A stretch of DNA of 64,000 nt from Streptococcus sp. S784/96/1 (GCF_902729355.1 NZ_CACVCC010000011.1:1-64000); one strand, 5' to 3'. Positions 47,514 through 58,771 are shown, numbered from the stretch's first letter. Notes: generated from the sequence alone by a model not told the origin. Numbers and translations: made by a program.

Positions 47514-49891
47514 TTTTTCCTTTTCTTACTTGATTTTTTAACCGCTTCCTTATAAAAAAGGGGGGCCTTTTTGGATTTTGTTTTGGAAGAATGGCTGCGC
47601 TTATCAGATGATTTCCGCTTGCCAGAACCACCTCGAGAGTGGTTGCTCTTTTCTTCTGTACTACGCTTCTCATCACGATTAGCTCTGCTATTTCCCTTAG
47701 AACGACCGCCACGGCGATCATGTCTATCAGATTTAGCAGTCTTTTCAACGACATCATAGTCACTAGGCAGATACTCAAAATCAATATCACCAGTTTCCTT
47801 ATCCGCCTTAACCAATTTGACACGAATCGGCTGACCGACTTTGAAGACAACGCCTGACTTCTCGCCTTGAAGTGTGAGGTTTCGTTCGTTGTAATGATAA
47901 AATTCAGGGAGACTTGTCACATGAATCAAACCTTCAATGGTGTTTGGTAATTCCACAAACAAGCCGAATTTAACAACACTGGAGATAATCCCTTCAAATT
48001 CTTCGTCAACATGCTCCTCCATGTATTCAGCTTTTTTCATGGCTTCAACGACACGTTCCGCATCAATGGCACGGCGTTCAAGATTTGAAGATGAAGTCGC
48101 CAATTCTGGAACAACTTGAGCAAAATGGTCTTGAACTTCTTGAGAGGCATTTTTAGTATACTCACGAATCATACGGTGTACTAAAAGATCTGGATAACGG
48201 CGAATCGGGCTCGTAAAATGCGTATAGTATTCTGCCGCAAGCCCGTAGTGCCCATGATTGTGTTCAGAATAACGAGCCTGTTGCATAGAGCGCAATAACA
48301 TCATATTGAGAACTTCTGCCCCTGGCTTACCATCGAAACTTGCCATGAATTGTTGTAAGGCAGCTTGAGTCATCTTGTTAGCCGTTCCTTGAACTTTAGC
48401 CCCCATCACACTTGCAAAATCAATGAACTTCTGCAATTTCTCTGCCTTAGGCTCTTCGTGAATACGGTAAATAAATGGCAGATGGTGTTTTGAAAAATGC
48501 TCAGCAACGCACTCATTTGCGGCTAACATAAAGGATTCAATCATCCGCTCTGCAATGCCACGCTGACGCACCACAATATCAACCGGCATCCCCTTATCAT
48601 TAACGATAATTTTAGCCTCAGAAGTATCAAAGTTTAAGGCACCACGGCGGACACGCATTTCTTCCAAAATGTTATGCAGCTCCGCCATGTAACGAACACT
48701 CGGAACAATAGCTTCATACTCTGCAAGAGCTTCCTCATCACCGGCAAGCATATCGTTAACACGGATGTAAGTCATACGGTAAGTGGTCTTAATGACAGAC
48801 TGACAAATTTGATAGTTAACCACCTTACCTTGACGATTAATTTCCATCAAGGCCGACTGCGTCAAGCGGTCAACATTAGGATTAAGGGAACAGATCCCAT
48901 TTGACAAACGTTCTGGTAACATTGGGACCACACGGTCAGTCACATAGACCGATGTACCACGCGTAATCGCTTCACGGTCCAAGGCAGAGCCTTCCGTCAC
49001 ATAATAGGAAACATCCGCAATATGAACTCCAAGTTCAAAATTCCCATTGTCCAGTAATTTAATATGCACCGCATCATCTAGGTCCTTAGCATCCGCACCG
49101 TCAATGGTAAAAGTCGTTTCTCCTCTTAAATCCACACGACCAATCAAATCTTTTTCAGTCGGCGCCTCAGGGATACTATTAGCTTGCGCCAAAACATCCT
49201 CTGGAAATTCAGACACGATATCCATGGACTCTAACACTTCAAGGACATCAATACCGACATCACCTTGATGGCCCACAATATCACGGACATTCCCTACAAA
49301 GTAATCATGACCTCGTATTGGGTATTTGTCAATATCCACCTTGATGATTTCAGTTCCATCCAATACCACAGGTTCTTTTTTGATGTAAATTTTTTGCTGG
49401 ATTTTTTGATTTTTAGACTTGATGTAACCGGCATATTTAGGCTTTTTATCATCTAAAATAAATTTCCCAACAACTGTTTTGAGACTGCGTTCTATAATCC
49501 CAACAACACGCGCTTCTGCCGCTGTGCCTTTAAGACGATCTGATGGCTTTTTAATGACAACCTCAACTTGGTCTCCATCAACGGCATAGCCAACATCATT
49601 TTTTCCGATAAACATATCGTCTTCATTTTCATCGACAAAAAGGAAACCAAAACCTGCCTTATTAGCACGAAAAGTACCTTGAATAGTGATTTGCTCTTTT
49701 TTATCTGTCTTTTTACGCAGACTGATGGTCCCATCGTCTGAAAAGCGGAGTTCCTTTTGGCTCTCCATTTTAGAAATTTCTTTAATCAAGGCAGGAAATT
49801 TTTGACTTCCTGCCATATCAAGAGCTTCAGCAAGATCATTGACATTTGATCTGCCCTGCTCCTTTAAATAAGTTATAATCTGTTCTTTCAT
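47510..49891 (-). CDS. rnr: Ribonuclease R
   Basis: The 793-residue 3'-5' exoribonuclease degrades structured RNA. In order: N-terminal winged helix ([24 protein letters not shown]), cold-shock domains (about 65-230), the RNB catalytic domain ([23 protein letters not shown] with the acidic metal ligands, [21 protein letters not shown], and [22 protein letters not shown]), an S1 domain (about 635-715, [21 protein letters not shown]) and a long Lys/Arg/Ser-rich tail. It is coupled to smpB by a 4-base overlap. Confidence 0.97.
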   Translation of the reverse strand: MKEQIITYLKEQGRSNVNDLAEALDMAGSQKFPALIKEISKMESQKELRFSDDGTISLRKKTDKKEQITIQGTFRANKAGFGFLFVDENEDDMFIGKNDVGYAVDGDQVEVVIKKPSDRLKGTAAEARVVGIIERSLKTVVGKFILDDKKPKYAGYIKSKNQKIQQKIYIKKEPVVLDGTEIIKVDIDKYPIRGHDYFVGNVRDIVGHQGDVGIDVLEVLESMDIVSEFPEDVLAQANSIPEAPTEKDLIGRVDLRGETTFTIDGADAKDLDDAVHIKLLDNGNFELGVHIADVSYYVTEGSALDREAITRGTSVYVTDRVVPMLPERLSNGICSLNPNVDRLTQSALMEINRQGKVVNYQICQSVIKTTYRMTYIRVNDMLAGDEEALAEYEAIVPSVRYMAELHNILEEMRVRRGALNFDTSEAKIIVNDKGMPVDIVVRQRGIAERMIESFMLAANECVAEHFSKHHLPFIYRIHEEPKAEKLQKFIDFASVMGAKVQGTANKMTQAALQQFMASFDGKPGAEVLNMMLLRSMQQARYSEHNHGHYGLAAEYYTHFTSPIRRYPDLLVHRMIREYTKNASQEVQDHFAQVVPELATSSSNLERRAIDAERVVEAMKKAEYMEEHVDEEFEGIISSVVKFGLFVELPNTIEGLIHVTSLPEFYHYNERNLTLQGEKSGVVFKVGQPIRVKLVKADKETGDIDFEYLPSDYDVVEKTAKSDRHDRRGGRSKGNSRANRDEKRSTEEKSNHSRGGSGKRKSSDKRSHSSKTKSKKAPLFYKEAVKKSSKKRKK

Positions 49892-50095
49892 ATCATTATT
49901 ATCAAGGAATTTTTCTTAGTAATGCTGTGATGATTCAATTCGTCATTGACCTTATTTTTACTACTATTCGTGAAATAAGATTAGTAGCACAAATAAAGTC
50001 ATCTATTGAATTCACATTCCCAAAACTTGCTTTCCTTGTCTAGCTCTAATGAGCTAAATAATCCTTTCATTAGTGAATGAGGGTAAAAAAACTGT

Positions 50096-50127
50096 AAAAA
50101 ATGGACTGTTATACCAGCCCATTTCTA
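50096..50127 (-). terminator. secG terminator
   Basis: On the minus strand AAATGG-GCTG pairs with CAGT-CCATTT (one G-U pair) around GTATAA, then T6, 14 bases after the secG stop. Confidence 0.75.
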
Positions 50128-50140
50128 TCTATCTTCATCA

Positions 50141-50377
50141 TTAACGACTTGACAAGATTGCCAAGATTAAAGCATCAGCTAGCCACAAGAAAACTAATAC
50201 TGCTGTCAAACGTTGCATGAAAGCTTCAAAGCCACGAGGTTTTGAACGTTCAAAAAGAGCTTCTGAACCACTACTGTCAAAAACATTTGAACTTGGATTT
50301 TTCTGTGGTTGCATAAAAATAGCTAAAATCAATACGACTGATAAAATTAATAGAACGGTTAGTAATGTAGTATACAT
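50141..50377 (-). CDS. secG: Protein translocase subunit SecG
   Basis: The 78-residue SecG has two membrane segments: about 3-22 (TTLLTVLLILSVVLILAIFM) and 56-76 (LTAVLVFLWLADALILAIL). Between them is the typical QPQKNPSSNVFDSSGSEALFERSKPRGFEAF loop. It assists SecYE during export. It lies 45 bases after rpmG, in the common streptococcal order pmrA-rpmG-secG-rnr-smpB. Confidence 0.92.
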   Translation of the reverse strand: MYTTLLTVLLILSVVLILAIFMQPQKNPSSNVFDSSGSEALFERSKPRGFEAFMQRLTAVLVFLWLADALILAILSSR

Positions 50378-50422
50378 GAGTTTCCCCCTAGAATAGTCTT
50401 TATTAGTTTACCATAAGTTTCC

Positions 50423-50569
50423 TCAGGTTTCAACATGTAAGGTTACTTTTCTCTCTTTTGGACAATATTTCAGCACCTGAATCTTCTCAGGATGAGTTTG
50501 TTTATTTTTACTTGTCAGGTAGTTTTTACTCCCACACTCCTGACATTTTAAATTGATTTTAACGCGCAC
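50423..50569 (-). CDS. rpmG: Ribosomal protein L33
   Basis: This 48-residue gene starts at the GTG at 50569, which shares its first base with the TAG stop of pmrA, and stops at 50423. It reads (M)[19 protein letters not shown] and ends [15 protein letters not shown]. That is L33 of the large ribosomal subunit, of the copy that streptococci place before secG. It keeps CxxC at residues 9-12 but has only one cysteine in the second half (KYCPKE), so zinc binding would be incomplete. Streptococci carry more than one rpmG. Confidence 0.88.
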   Translation of the reverse strand: MRVKINLKCQECGSKNYLTSKNKQTHPEKIQVLKYCPKERKVTLHVET

Positions 50570-51777
50570 TAGATTTCTCGATTTCTAAGATATTTTCTGA
50601 AATTAATTAGACTCCAGGCAAGGTTGAAAAAGACGATTCCTGCAGTTACATAAAAGACCCAGCGAAATCCCCATACAGTTGCTACGGTAGAGCCAACAAA
50701 GGGACCGATGACTTGACCAAAATTGGTCATCATCTGATTATAACTAAAAATGGTGGAAATGTGTTCGGTTGGTGTAATTTTAGTTAGTAAGGCATTGACT
50801 GATGGCATCAAAGCTCCTGTTCCAAAACCGAAAAGAAAACGCAACAGGCCGAGTTGCACCGCATTTTCCGCCTGAGCCAAGAATAGATAAAGGACACCGC
50901 AGTAGCAAAGACCTGCTAAAATCAGCCTATGGTTACCAATTTTATCGCCAACTTTCCCCAGTCGACCGCTTGAAATCATGCTGGATACTCCCATGGCAGA
51001 CACGATTGTTCCCGAAATAAACATGAGATTTTCAGTCGTTCCAAGATAGCGAATATAGAGGGAGAGAATCGGTGATACCGACTGGGCTGAAATTTGGATA
51101 ATCATGCTAGTAATAAAGAGTCCTACTAACATTTGCCGATTTTTTACAGAGTGAAACACTTGTCTGGTCGACAATTGTTGCTCCCTTGTTACAGGGGTAA
51201 AGTCCTCCTTGACGTAGTAAACCGTTAACAAGGTTACGATAAAGAGTAAAGCACCCACTAATAGAAACACATTGCGAATTCCCAAAAATTCTGCTAGGAC
51301 GCCTCCAAAAATGGGGCCAATCAGGCTCCCGCCAATGACACCCGTGGCTAAATTTCCTAAAGCATAACCCGACTGATCCTTAGGGGCCTGAGATGCAATA
51401 AGGGCGTTGGCATTAGGCACATAACCGGAAAACATCCCATTTAACAGCCTTAAGACCAAAAGCCAAAAAACATTAGGCACAAAGGCGAGCCCTCCCATGG
51501 TAAAGGTCATGACAAAGGCCGCTCTGACCATCATGATTTTACGCCCATAACGATCTGCCAAACGCCCCCAAATAGGGGCACAGACACCCGAAGCTAGAGC
51601 CGCTAGAGCTACTGCCAATCCAGCGTAAAATTCAACCGTTCCTTGTGGCGCTCCAAGTTCTTCTACATAAAGCGCCATAAAGGGCATAACTAGTGAATAG
51701 CTTGCCCCTGTTAGAAAATTGCCTAACCAGGCAATTCGCATATTGTTTTTCCAATTGATACTGGCGATAATAGTCAC
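50569..51777 (-). CDS. pmrA: MFS multidrug efflux protein PmrA
   Basis: The 402-residue major facilitator has 12 segments and is very like pneumococcal PmrA, which exports fluoroquinolones and dyes. It starts ...[36 protein letters not shown]. The MFS loop motif is [16 protein letters not shown] (about 70-85), and motif C is seen in [19 protein letters not shown]. The second half has [14 protein letters not shown]. It is followed with one-base overlap by rpmG and lies 9 bases after the HerA-like gene. Confidence 0.9.
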   Translation of the reverse strand: MTIIASINWKNNMRIAWLGNFLTGASYSLVMPFMALYVEELGAPQGTVEFYAGLAVALAALASGVCAPIWGRLADRYGRKIMMVRAAFVMTFTMGGLAFVPNVFWLLVLRLLNGMFSGYVPNANALIASQAPKDQSGYALGNLATGVIGGSLIGPIFGGVLAEFLGIRNVFLLVGALLFIVTLLTVYYVKEDFTPVTREQQLSTRQVFHSVKNRQMLVGLFITSMIIQISAQSVSPILSLYIRYLGTTENLMFISGTIVSAMGVSSMISSGRLGKVGDKIGNHRLILAGLCYCGVLYLFLAQAENAVQLGLLRFLFGFGTGALMPSVNALLTKITPTEHISTIFSYNQMMTNFGQVIGPFVGSTVATVWGFRWVFYVTAGIVFFNLAWSLINFRKYLRNREI

Positions 51778-51785
51778 ACTTTCTC

Positions 51786-53279
51786 TTATCTGCGTTTTTT
51801 AAGACTTCCAAAAAGTCCCCGAACAAGCTCACGACCAATGGTACGAACGGCTGTTGTCAAAAAGGCATCCGCTGCTTTTTCAACCGTTGATTTTCGTTGA
51901 CGTCCACCGCCACTTGCCGTTTTAGCTTTCGCTTTTTCCAAAGCTGCTTTTTCTTTTTCTAATTGCTTACGCTCTTCAGCTTGTTTAGCTGCTTCCGCTT
52001 CTTGCAAAATTTTTTTGGCCAACAGTTCGTGAGCTGATTCTCGATCAATAATCTCACGGTATTTCTCGTCAAATGGTGAATTGCCAACGATAGCCTGTAC
52101 TTCTAAGGCGCTAAGAACATCAAAGCTACTCTTAGGTGGCATGACAAAGGCACGTTCGACTGCTGTTGGCTGAGCCTCTTCATTCAGAAGAGAAATCAAG
52201 GCTTCACCAACCTGTAATTCAGTAATAGCCGTCACAACATCAAGCTCTGGATTTTGTCTGAAGGTCTCTGCAGCTGTTTTAACGGCTTTGATTTCTTTTG
52301 GCGTATAGGCACGAAGAGCGTGCTGAACTCGATTACCGAGCTGAGCTAAGACCGTTTCTGGCAAATCCATCGGATTTTGGGTGATAAAGAAAATTCCCAC
52401 ACCTTTGGAGCGAATGAGGCGAACCATCTGTTCAATTTTTTCCACAAAGACTTTTGGAGCATCCTTGAAGAGCAGGTGAGCTTCATCAAAGAAGAAGACG
52501 AATTTTGGCTTGTTAAGGTCACCAACTTCTGGTAGGTTTTCATAGAGCTCTGACAAGAGCCATAAGAGGAAGGTCGCATAGAGTGTTGGGGCTCGGAAAA
52601 GCTTGGTTGCATTAAGAATGTTAATGACTCCCTGACCGTGTTCGTCAAGGCTCATAAAGTCCTTCAAGTCCAAGGCAGGTTCGCCAAAGAAAAGCTCACC
52701 ACCTTCTTGCTCTATTACTAATAAGCTCCGCTGAATAGCTGCTACAGACTGTTTAGCAATGTTCCCATATACTGCTGAATACTCACTGGCATGCTCTGCT
52801 ATTTCCCGTAAAAGAGACTGTAAATCCTTCAAATCAATCAGAAGCCAGCCTTTTTCATCCGCAATCTTAAAAGCGATGTTTAAAATGCCAGTTTGTGTAT
52901 CGTTAAGCCCTAGTAGACGAGACAACAAGAGCGGTCCCATCTCAGAAATGGTGGCACGCACAGGATGCCCCTGTTCCCCAAAGACATCCCAAAGACGCAC
53001 TGGAAAGGCCTGTGGCTCGTAGTCACTAATTCCAAGTTTATCAAGACGCGCGGCTAACTTCTCTGTCACCTCGCCTTCTTTCGCAAGATTGGTCAAGTCC
53101 CCTTTGATATCGGCTAAAAAGACAGGAACCCCTGCTAAACTAAGCTGTTCCGCAATGACTTTTAGCGTGACCGTTTTACCCGTTCCTGTGGCACCTGCAA
53201 TGAGGCCGTGACGATTGAGCATCGCCAGCTGGAAAGCTACATCTGTGGTTTCATTTTTAGCAATAGTTACTGTAGACAT
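51786..53279 (-). CDS. HerA-like ATPase (DUF853 / YjgR type)
   Basis: The 497-residue P-loop ATPase of the DUF853 family has Walker A GATGTGKTVT (near residue 31-40), Walker B FVFFFDEAHLLF (about 263-274) and the sensor-like FFITQNPMDLPETVLAQLGNRVQHALRAYTPKE. The C-terminal third is a charged helix (EAEAAKQAEERKQLEKEKAALEKAKAKT) and a basic end. It is related to the HerA/FtsK translocases, but this branch has no settled cellular role. It has no membrane segment and no NurA partner here. It is expressed with pmrA. Confidence 0.85.
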   Translation of the reverse strand: MSTVTIAKNETTDVAFQLAMLNRHGLIAGATGTGKTVTLKVIAEQLSLAGVPVFLADIKGDLTNLAKEGEVTEKLAARLDKLGISDYEPQAFPVRLWDVFGEQGHPVRATISEMGPLLLSRLLGLNDTQTGILNIAFKIADEKGWLLIDLKDLQSLLREIAEHASEYSAVYGNIAKQSVAAIQRSLLVIEQEGGELFFGEPALDLKDFMSLDEHGQGVINILNATKLFRAPTLYATFLLWLLSELYENLPEVGDLNKPKFVFFFDEAHLLFKDAPKVFVEKIEQMVRLIRSKGVGIFFITQNPMDLPETVLAQLGNRVQHALRAYTPKEIKAVKTAAETFRQNPELDVVTAITELQVGEALISLLNEEAQPTAVERAFVMPPKSSFDVLSALEVQAIVGNSPFDEKYREIIDRESAHELLAKKILQEAEAAKQAEERKQLEKEKAALEKAKAKTASGGGRQRKSTVEKAADAFLTTAVRTIGRELVRGLFGSLKKRR

Positions 53280-53483
53280 CCGTTTACTTCCTTAATGTTA
53301 TTCAAGAAAAGGTCAATAGGTCATCACATCTGTTTAGACAAACACCTTATCTTCTACGTATCAACTCTTTTATTATAACACATATTTGAGATAGGGTTAA
53401 AAAAGTAGGAGAGAAAACAGGTATTCGCCCCATTTTCCCATCTCTGATATTTGACTAGCCAAACTTTCACATTATAAATTTCC

Positions 53484-55115
53484 TTAAGACCTTAATTTAA
53501 AGGTTTTGGGAGCAAAGCGGAGCACCGCAAAGAACCCAGCTATAAGAAAAATGGCAATTCCTAACAAAATCCCCATCAAAATTGGGAATGTCATATGATT
53601 CGCCAGTCGGATGATCTGATAACCTGCGTAATAAATGATTCCCGTTAAAATATTATATAACTTACTTTTTGATTTCATGCCATCATTAAAAGGCTGAAGC
53701 AGAAAATAAAAATAAAGGAAATACAGACTAAAAAAGGTAACTGATAGGATTTGCCCAACAATAATCATCAGAAGCCCTGCTATGTTCCAATCAAAAAATG
53801 CCATGTAAATCAGACAATAAATGACCGACAGCAATAAAAAGATAGGAAAATTATGGCGTAGATAGCTTTTAAACCGTTCTAGAAAAGTTGCTAGAATCAC
53901 ATCTTTTCTACGGTAATAATGGTATTTTAAAAGCGGTCTGTCTAGATGATAGAAACAAAACTTGACATAGGATTCCCCCACATAAAGAAGATAGCCAATC
54001 ACCACTGTCACAAATAAACTCTGCCAGAAAAATGTATCATCTGTGATGACTTGTTTATTGGATTCAAAAATCGTCTTAACGATTAAAATCAGAGCACCTA
54101 TCCCACCAATAATAATCAAGCGCCATTTAATTTCTCTTTTGAGGTGTTTTCCAAGACGTTGCATGAAAATGGCATTGAGAAAAGCAACTCCTGTTAAATC
54201 ATCTCTGATTACCTTTTGATGATCAATCTCAAAATCCTTATCCTTGACTTCCATTGCAGCTGCTTCGATATTTTCAATAGCTGTTGCACTTTCTTTTAGA
54301 GCTGCATGGGTCAAGAGGCTGCGCGTTAGCTGATTAATCTGAGGATGATTTTTAAGATAGTGATAAGAAAATAACCACATCACTAACCCAATTAGCCCAG
54401 CAGGTAATCCCATAAGTATGTGAGGTGAAAACTGTTCTCCTAGAAAAACTAAGGCTCCACCTAGACCAACCACAACGAAGACTCCAATAATTTGTCCCCT
54501 CGTCATCAGTTTGTCAGCTTTTTCGTGATTCCAAACATAAAGAGGAATCCCTATCACTTTGACACCTATACGCAATCCAGAGAGCAACAGGGCAAACGTC
54601 AAACCGTACCAAAAAGGCATTCCAAGTGTCCCAAAATAAACACCAAACACAACACTTCTTGCTATCAATCCCCGCCCAAATACCATTACTTCTCGAGCCA
54701 GTAAATAGTTTCTAGGAAGAATCTTAAAAATACGAATGGCTTGACTGGATTCCACATCTGATTTTTCAACCCATTTCATCTCAAAAATGGTGGCAAATAG
54801 GACTGAAAAAATAATCATTAAGGTTAAAGAATAGTGATCTGCGGAAGCTTTTTCCAAATCCAAAAATTTAGGGAGCAATTCCTTCAAGACGAACCCAGAG
54901 CCTAGGCAAAAAAAGGTGTAGATAATTGACTTGCCAAAGAGGTCAACTGGTATCAGTAAGCCCTTAAGAATCATCATCACGACCTTGACGTCATCGGCTC
55001 TGTACCAACGATTAGGAATCTTTTTACCTAACTTTTGTAAAAAATGGATCAATGAATTGTACTGCTTGGCATTGCTAACCTGAAACAAAACTCTCATTAT
55101 CTGACTAAGTTTCAT
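53484..55115 (-). CDS. ABC-2 type exporter permease
   Basis: The ATG at 55115 (MKLSQIMRVLFQVSNAKQY) has AGGAGG 6 bases upstream and overlaps the ATPase gene by 11 bases; the longer frame inside that gene is rejected. The 543-residue protein is mostly membrane, with about 12 hydrophobic stretches, among them SIIYTFFCLGSGFVLKELL, IGVFVVVGLGGALVFLG, LPAGLIGLVMWLFSYHYL, LIIIGGIGALILIV, LLLSVIYCLIYMAFF, and PILMGILLGIAIFLIAGFFAVL. It is longer than usual EcsB-type permeases. The substrate is unknown. Confidence 0.8.
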   Translation of the reverse strand: MKLSQIMRVLFQVSNAKQYNSLIHFLQKLGKKIPNRWYRADDVKVVMMILKGLLIPVDLFGKSIIYTFFCLGSGFVLKELLPKFLDLEKASADHYSLTLMIIFSVLFATIFEMKWVEKSDVESSQAIRIFKILPRNYLLAREVMVFGRGLIARSVVFGVYFGTLGMPFWYGLTFALLLSGLRIGVKVIGIPLYVWNHEKADKLMTRGQIIGVFVVVGLGGALVFLGEQFSPHILMGLPAGLIGLVMWLFSYHYLKNHPQINQLTRSLLTHAALKESATAIENIEAAAMEVKDKDFEIDHQKVIRDDLTGVAFLNAIFMQRLGKHLKREIKWRLIIIGGIGALILIVKTIFESNKQVITDDTFFWQSLFVTVVIGYLLYVGESYVKFCFYHLDRPLLKYHYYRRKDVILATFLERFKSYLRHNFPIFLLLSVIYCLIYMAFFDWNIAGLLMIIVGQILSVTFFSLYFLYFYFLLQPFNDGMKSKSKLYNILTGIIYYAGYQIIRLANHMTFPILMGILLGIAIFLIAGFFAVLRFAPKTFKLRS

Positions 55116-55806
55116 AAGTGCCTCCTTGCAAGGCTTCCAAAACTTTCTCTTCAAATTGCTCATATTTCTTGTCAACGTCAAGCGCCATCAAAATACCTTT
55201 GTCCAAAACCACGACCTTGTCACACAAATCTTCTGCCAAAGCCATGATATGCGTCGATAAAATGAGGATATGATTATCTTTCAATGCTAATAAAAAGCGC
55301 TTAATTGCAATACTTGACACCACATCAACTGCTGTCAAGGGTTCATCTAATAAAATGACCTTAGGTTTTGAAATAAAAATGCAGAGCAAAGATAGCTTAC
55401 TTTTCATTCCATCTGAGTACCCTTTGATAATCCGATGTCGATCTTCCTGACTAATCTCCATAAAATCTAAATAATCATCCACCGAACGACTATCAGACTG
55501 AGCATGCAAGTCCATGTAAAACTTAATAAATTCGTAACCTGTTAAAAATTCTGGTAGGTAATTTTCCGAAAACACCATGCCCACATCTTCAACTTGTAGC
55601 GGACGTTCAACCCCATTTTCTTCAAGAAAGAGCTCACCTCCATCAGCCATAAGATCCCCATAAAGCACATTGAAGAAAGTTGTCTTTCCAGCACCATTTC
55701 TCCCTAAAAGCCCAGTAATCTCTCCCGATGAAAAGATATAAGTGACTCCCTTGAGCACTTCTTTTTCTTGAAACGATTTTTGCAATTCCCGAACAATCAA
55801 TTTCAT
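55105..55806 (-). CDS. ABC transporter ATP-binding protein
   Basis: The 233-residue ATPase has Walker A GLLGRNGAGKTTFF (about 34-47), a Q-loop near VEDVGMVFSEN (Q replaced by S in the usual place), an altered signature GYSDGMKSKLSLL (in place of LSGGQ), Walker B PKVILLDEPLTAVD and an H-switch in ILILSTHIMALAEDL. This is the EcsA/NatA-like exporter class that works with the two-domain permease encoded next. The pair may export a peptide or modify the membrane. Its substrate cannot be read. Confidence 0.88.
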   Translation of the reverse strand: MKLIVRELQKSFQEKEVLKGVTYIFSSGEITGLLGRNGAGKTTFFNVLYGDLMADGGELFLEENGVERPLQVEDVGMVFSENYLPEFLTGYEFIKFYMDLHAQSDSRSVDDYLDFMEISQEDRHRIIKGYSDGMKSKLSLLCIFISKPKVILLDEPLTAVDVVSSIAIKRFLLALKDNHILILSTHIMALAEDLCDKVVVLDKGILMALDVDKKYEQFEEKVLEALQGGTYET

Positions 55807-55885
55807 CTCATCATCTCCTTTTTAACATTATTATAGCAAAGTCATACAAAACAAACAAGACAAAAGAGGAAGCTGACTCCCTCTT

Positions 55886-56467
55886 CTATCGCAATAAAGC
55901 ATCTACCTGTGCAAAGGTTTCTGCCAGCTCACCATTATTGTCAATCCAGTGGCTGGCTTTTTCTTTCTTATCAGCTAAGGGCATTTGCGCCACGATTCGT
56001 TGCTTCGCTTCTTCTTCCGTATATCCGTTTCGCGCCACCAAGCGGGTTAACTGAGTTTGTTCGTCAACCCAGACCAACCAAACCTCATCACACCAACTCT
56101 CATACCCTTGTTCAAATAAGAGCGGAATATCAAGAATAACCACCTCTTCCGTCGCTAGAAGTGCTTCTTTTTGCTCCCACAAGGCTTGTCTAATGATCGG
56201 ATTTTGACGCTCTGCAGACGCTGCCAACATTTCCTTAGAAGCAAAAATCTGCTTCCCTATTTCCGAACGATTCAGCTCACCATCTGCTTGTAAAATCCCT
56301 TCTCCAAGCCACTCCAATAAAACCTGATAAAGAGTGCCCCCTTTTTGCTGCAAGTCTCGAACCACCTGATCAGCATCAACCACTGCATAGCCTTTCTCTC
56401 TTAAATAAGCGGAGACAGTTGATTTTCCAGAAGCGATCCCTCCTGTCAGACCAATCACTTTTTTCAT
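55886..56467 (-). CDS. coaE: Dephospho-CoA kinase
   Basis: The 193-residue kinase makes coenzyme A from dephospho-CoA and ATP. The P-loop is [18 protein letters not shown] (residues 4-21), the substrate region [15 protein letters not shown], and the lid [27 protein letters not shown] with [17 protein letters not shown]. The ATG at 56467 overlaps the mutM stop (ATGA). A GTG 12 bases upstream in the same frame is a less likely start. mutM-coaE coupling is general in streptococci. Confidence 0.95.
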   Translation of the reverse strand: MKKVIGLTGGIASGKSTVSAYLREKGYAVVDADQVVRDLQQKGGTLYQVLLEWLGEGILQADGELNRSEIGKQIFASKEMLAASAERQNPIIRQALWEQKEALLATEEVVILDIPLLFEQGYESWCDEVWLVWVDEQTQLTRLVARNGYTEEEAKQRIVAQMPLADKKEKASHWIDNNGELAETFAQVDALLR

Positions 56468-57291
56468 AACTTCTGACACCTTGGACAGAAATGACTGCCC
56501 CGCCCTCTCACTTGAATTTTCACAATCTCACGGCCACAACGGGCACAAGGCTCGCCTGTCTTACCATACACCTGATGATACTCCTGCATGGTTCCATTAA
56601 GCCCCAGGGCATTCTGATAGGTCCGAATGGTCGAGCCGCCCTTTTCAATCCCTAACTGCAAAATCCGTATGGTCTCATCATGCAGCCGCTTGATTTCAGC
56701 CTTTTTCAAACTACTCGCCACACGCTCTGGATGAACCTTGCTCGCCCAGAGCACCTCATCCACATAGATATTGCCAAGCCCTGCTACCAGACTTTGCTCC
56801 AAGAGATAGGGTTTGATGAGTTTTTGGGATAATCGCAGAGCTTCTTCAAAAGGTTTCAGCTTAAAAGCCTCCTTGGTCGGCTCAGGACCGATTTTTTTCT
56901 GCTGAAAATAAGCCGCTTCCTCCGCCTTAGCTAGTAATTCCATGGTCCCAAACTTACGAACATCTTGATAGACTAGCACAGCCCCATTATCCAAGGTGAA
57001 GAAGGCTTGAAAATGCTTGTTTTCTGGCACTTGCCTCTTATCCGAAAAGACCAAGTACTTCCCTTCCATCCGTAAATGAGAAATCAGCACCGCTTGTCCA
57101 AAATCAAAAATCAAATACTTGCCACGGCGGCGCATCGCCTCAATCTGTAACCCCAACAAGGATAAGCTAAGCTCTTCGGCACCTGTCTTGACCATGGGAG
57201 AATACAAAATCTTAACAGCTGTAATCGTCCGACCCACAATCAACCGCTCCAAACCACGGCGCACCGTCTCTACTTCTGGTAACTCTGGCAT
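56464..57291 (-). CDS. mutM: Formamidopyrimidine-DNA glycosylase
   Basis: The start is the ATG at 57291, giving [15 protein letters not shown], because the second residue proline is the catalytic nucleophile; GAGGAG lies upstream. The 275-residue Fpg removes 8-oxoguanine and opens the strand. Visible are the catalytic E3, the lysine in GRRGKYLIF-like [24 protein letters not shown] and the helix-two-turn-helix, and the C-terminal zinc finger ([25 protein letters not shown]). It is intact and follows era in most streptococci; here the surface repair operon lies between. Confidence 0.96.
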   Translation of the reverse strand: MPELPEVETVRRGLERLIVGRTITAVKILYSPMVKTGAEELSLSLLGLQIEAMRRRGKYLIFDFGQAVLISHLRMEGKYLVFSDKRQVPENKHFQAFFTLDNGAVLVYQDVRKFGTMELLAKAEEAAYFQQKKIGPEPTKEAFKLKPFEEALRLSQKLIKPYLLEQSLVAGLGNIYVDEVLWASKVHPERVASSLKKAEIKRLHDETIRILQLGIEKGGSTIRTYQNALGLNGTMQEYHQVYGKTGEPCARCGREIVKIQVRGRGSHFCPRCQKL

Positions 57292-57332
57292 ACGTTCTCC
57301 TCTCATTGAGTAATCGCTACTATCATTTTAAC

Positions 57333-57360
57333 AAAAAAGCTGAGCAAAGCCCAACTTTTC
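57333..57360 (-). terminator. Terminator of the yesN-yesM operon
   Basis: On the minus strand AAAAGTTGGGC pairs with GCTCAGCTTTT with two mismatches, followed by T6. Confidence 0.65.
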
Positions 57361-57444
57361 AGTTTTGATAATCTTGTCTAACTCTTCATTTTTTCAAACT
57401 GAAATACTCATTACCAGAGAAACATTAATTATTAAGCCACTCTG

Positions 57445-58771
57445 CTAATGGCCTATTATCTCATTTTTTACTGACATTTTAGGTAAAAAGAGTTCAATTC
57501 GTGTAAAGCAATCCTTTTCTGAAGCAATCACCATGTGATAGGCTTCTCCAAATTGTAAACGTAAGCGCTGGTCAACATTTTTTAAGCCAACACCACCTTG
57601 CTTCATTTTAGGCTCATCACTATCTGACTTAGTCAGGTTATCAAAACCTTTCCCATTATCTTCGATACTGACGATGAGATGGTCTTCGGTATCAGAAACT
57701 GCTATCTTAATCATCCCCTGACGGTCAACCTCTTTAATACCGTGATAAATCGCATTTTCCACAATTGGTTGCAATATCAATTTAGGAATTTGGTAATTAT
57801 CCCATTCCAACTGCTACAATGACCTCCTGCAAATCTCGTATGGGTTTCAACCAAATCCGAATGACCAAAGCACTTCCAATAGCTGAGATAAGCAACGCAA
57901 CAAGACCTGCTACCACAAAGGTTAAAAGCATTTGCTGCTGCACCATGTACAATTCATCTAACGACGCGACACCAACCAAGGTCCAATGACTGTTGGGAAT
58001 AGACAGCTGGTAAACCAATACCCGCTCCCCTTGGGTTTTGCCATCTTCTGAGCGAAGATAGGCCTTCATCTCAGACATTTCCTCAGGTGACGAATAGACC
58101 GACTGTTTGGGGTGATAGACAAATTCCTGCTTCTCATCAATGATGAAGGTAAACCCTGACTTGCCCAATTTGAGACGATCCAGATAGTCTTCCAAGCTCT
58201 TGTAGGCGATATCTAGACGCAATACCCCTTGATTTTGCCCTGAGGAATCAACGATTTCTTGCGTTACTGAGATAACCCACTGCTCCCCCTCTTTCGATAA
58301 GGCTTCCTTACGAACAGGTGTCAAAACAGGCATGGCTTTTTGATGAATCGCCGCCTGATACCAGGCCTCTGACATCATATCCTGAGAGGTTTTCATCACA
58401 ATCTTATCATCTGTTGACACAACCTCTCCTTGCTTAGTCACTAAGACCGCTGACACCAAATCCGTGTCGCTAGCCACCACGCTTGACATCAGGAACAAGA
58501 GACTTTCCTTATTAACCTCATTAGGCGTTGTGATATAGCGATGCAACAGATGATTCTGAGTGAGGCTAGTTGTTGTTTGCTTTAATTTGTCCAAGTAGGA
58601 GCTGATAAATTGATTCGACTGCTGCAAGCTATCCTGCGTTTTCTGATCAATCAAGCGACTAATCTCAGACGAGCTGGTCTGATAATAAAAAGTTCCAACA
58701 CCCCCTAACAAAAGCAACATCACCAGAAAACTATAAACAAAGAACTGAGTGGCTAAGGATAACCGTTTCAT
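57445..58771 (-). pseudogene. YesM-type sensor kinase with an internal deletion
   Basis: The N-terminal piece (58771-57797) has a membrane segment (about 11-29), an external Cache-like sensor domain (about 40-275, SGFTFIIDEKQEFVYHP) and a second segment (about 283-305), then the first HAMP residues (IWLKPIRDLQEVIVAVG), and stops at once. The C-terminal piece (57810-57445) begins inside the ATPase domain: YQIPKLILQPIVENAIYHG (N box), VSIEDNGKGFD (G1) and GGVGLKNVDQRL (G2). Family members have about 120 more residues between them, including the HAMP end and the phosphorylated histidine. All of that is missing and the frames do not match. The kinase cannot signal. Confidence 0.88.
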
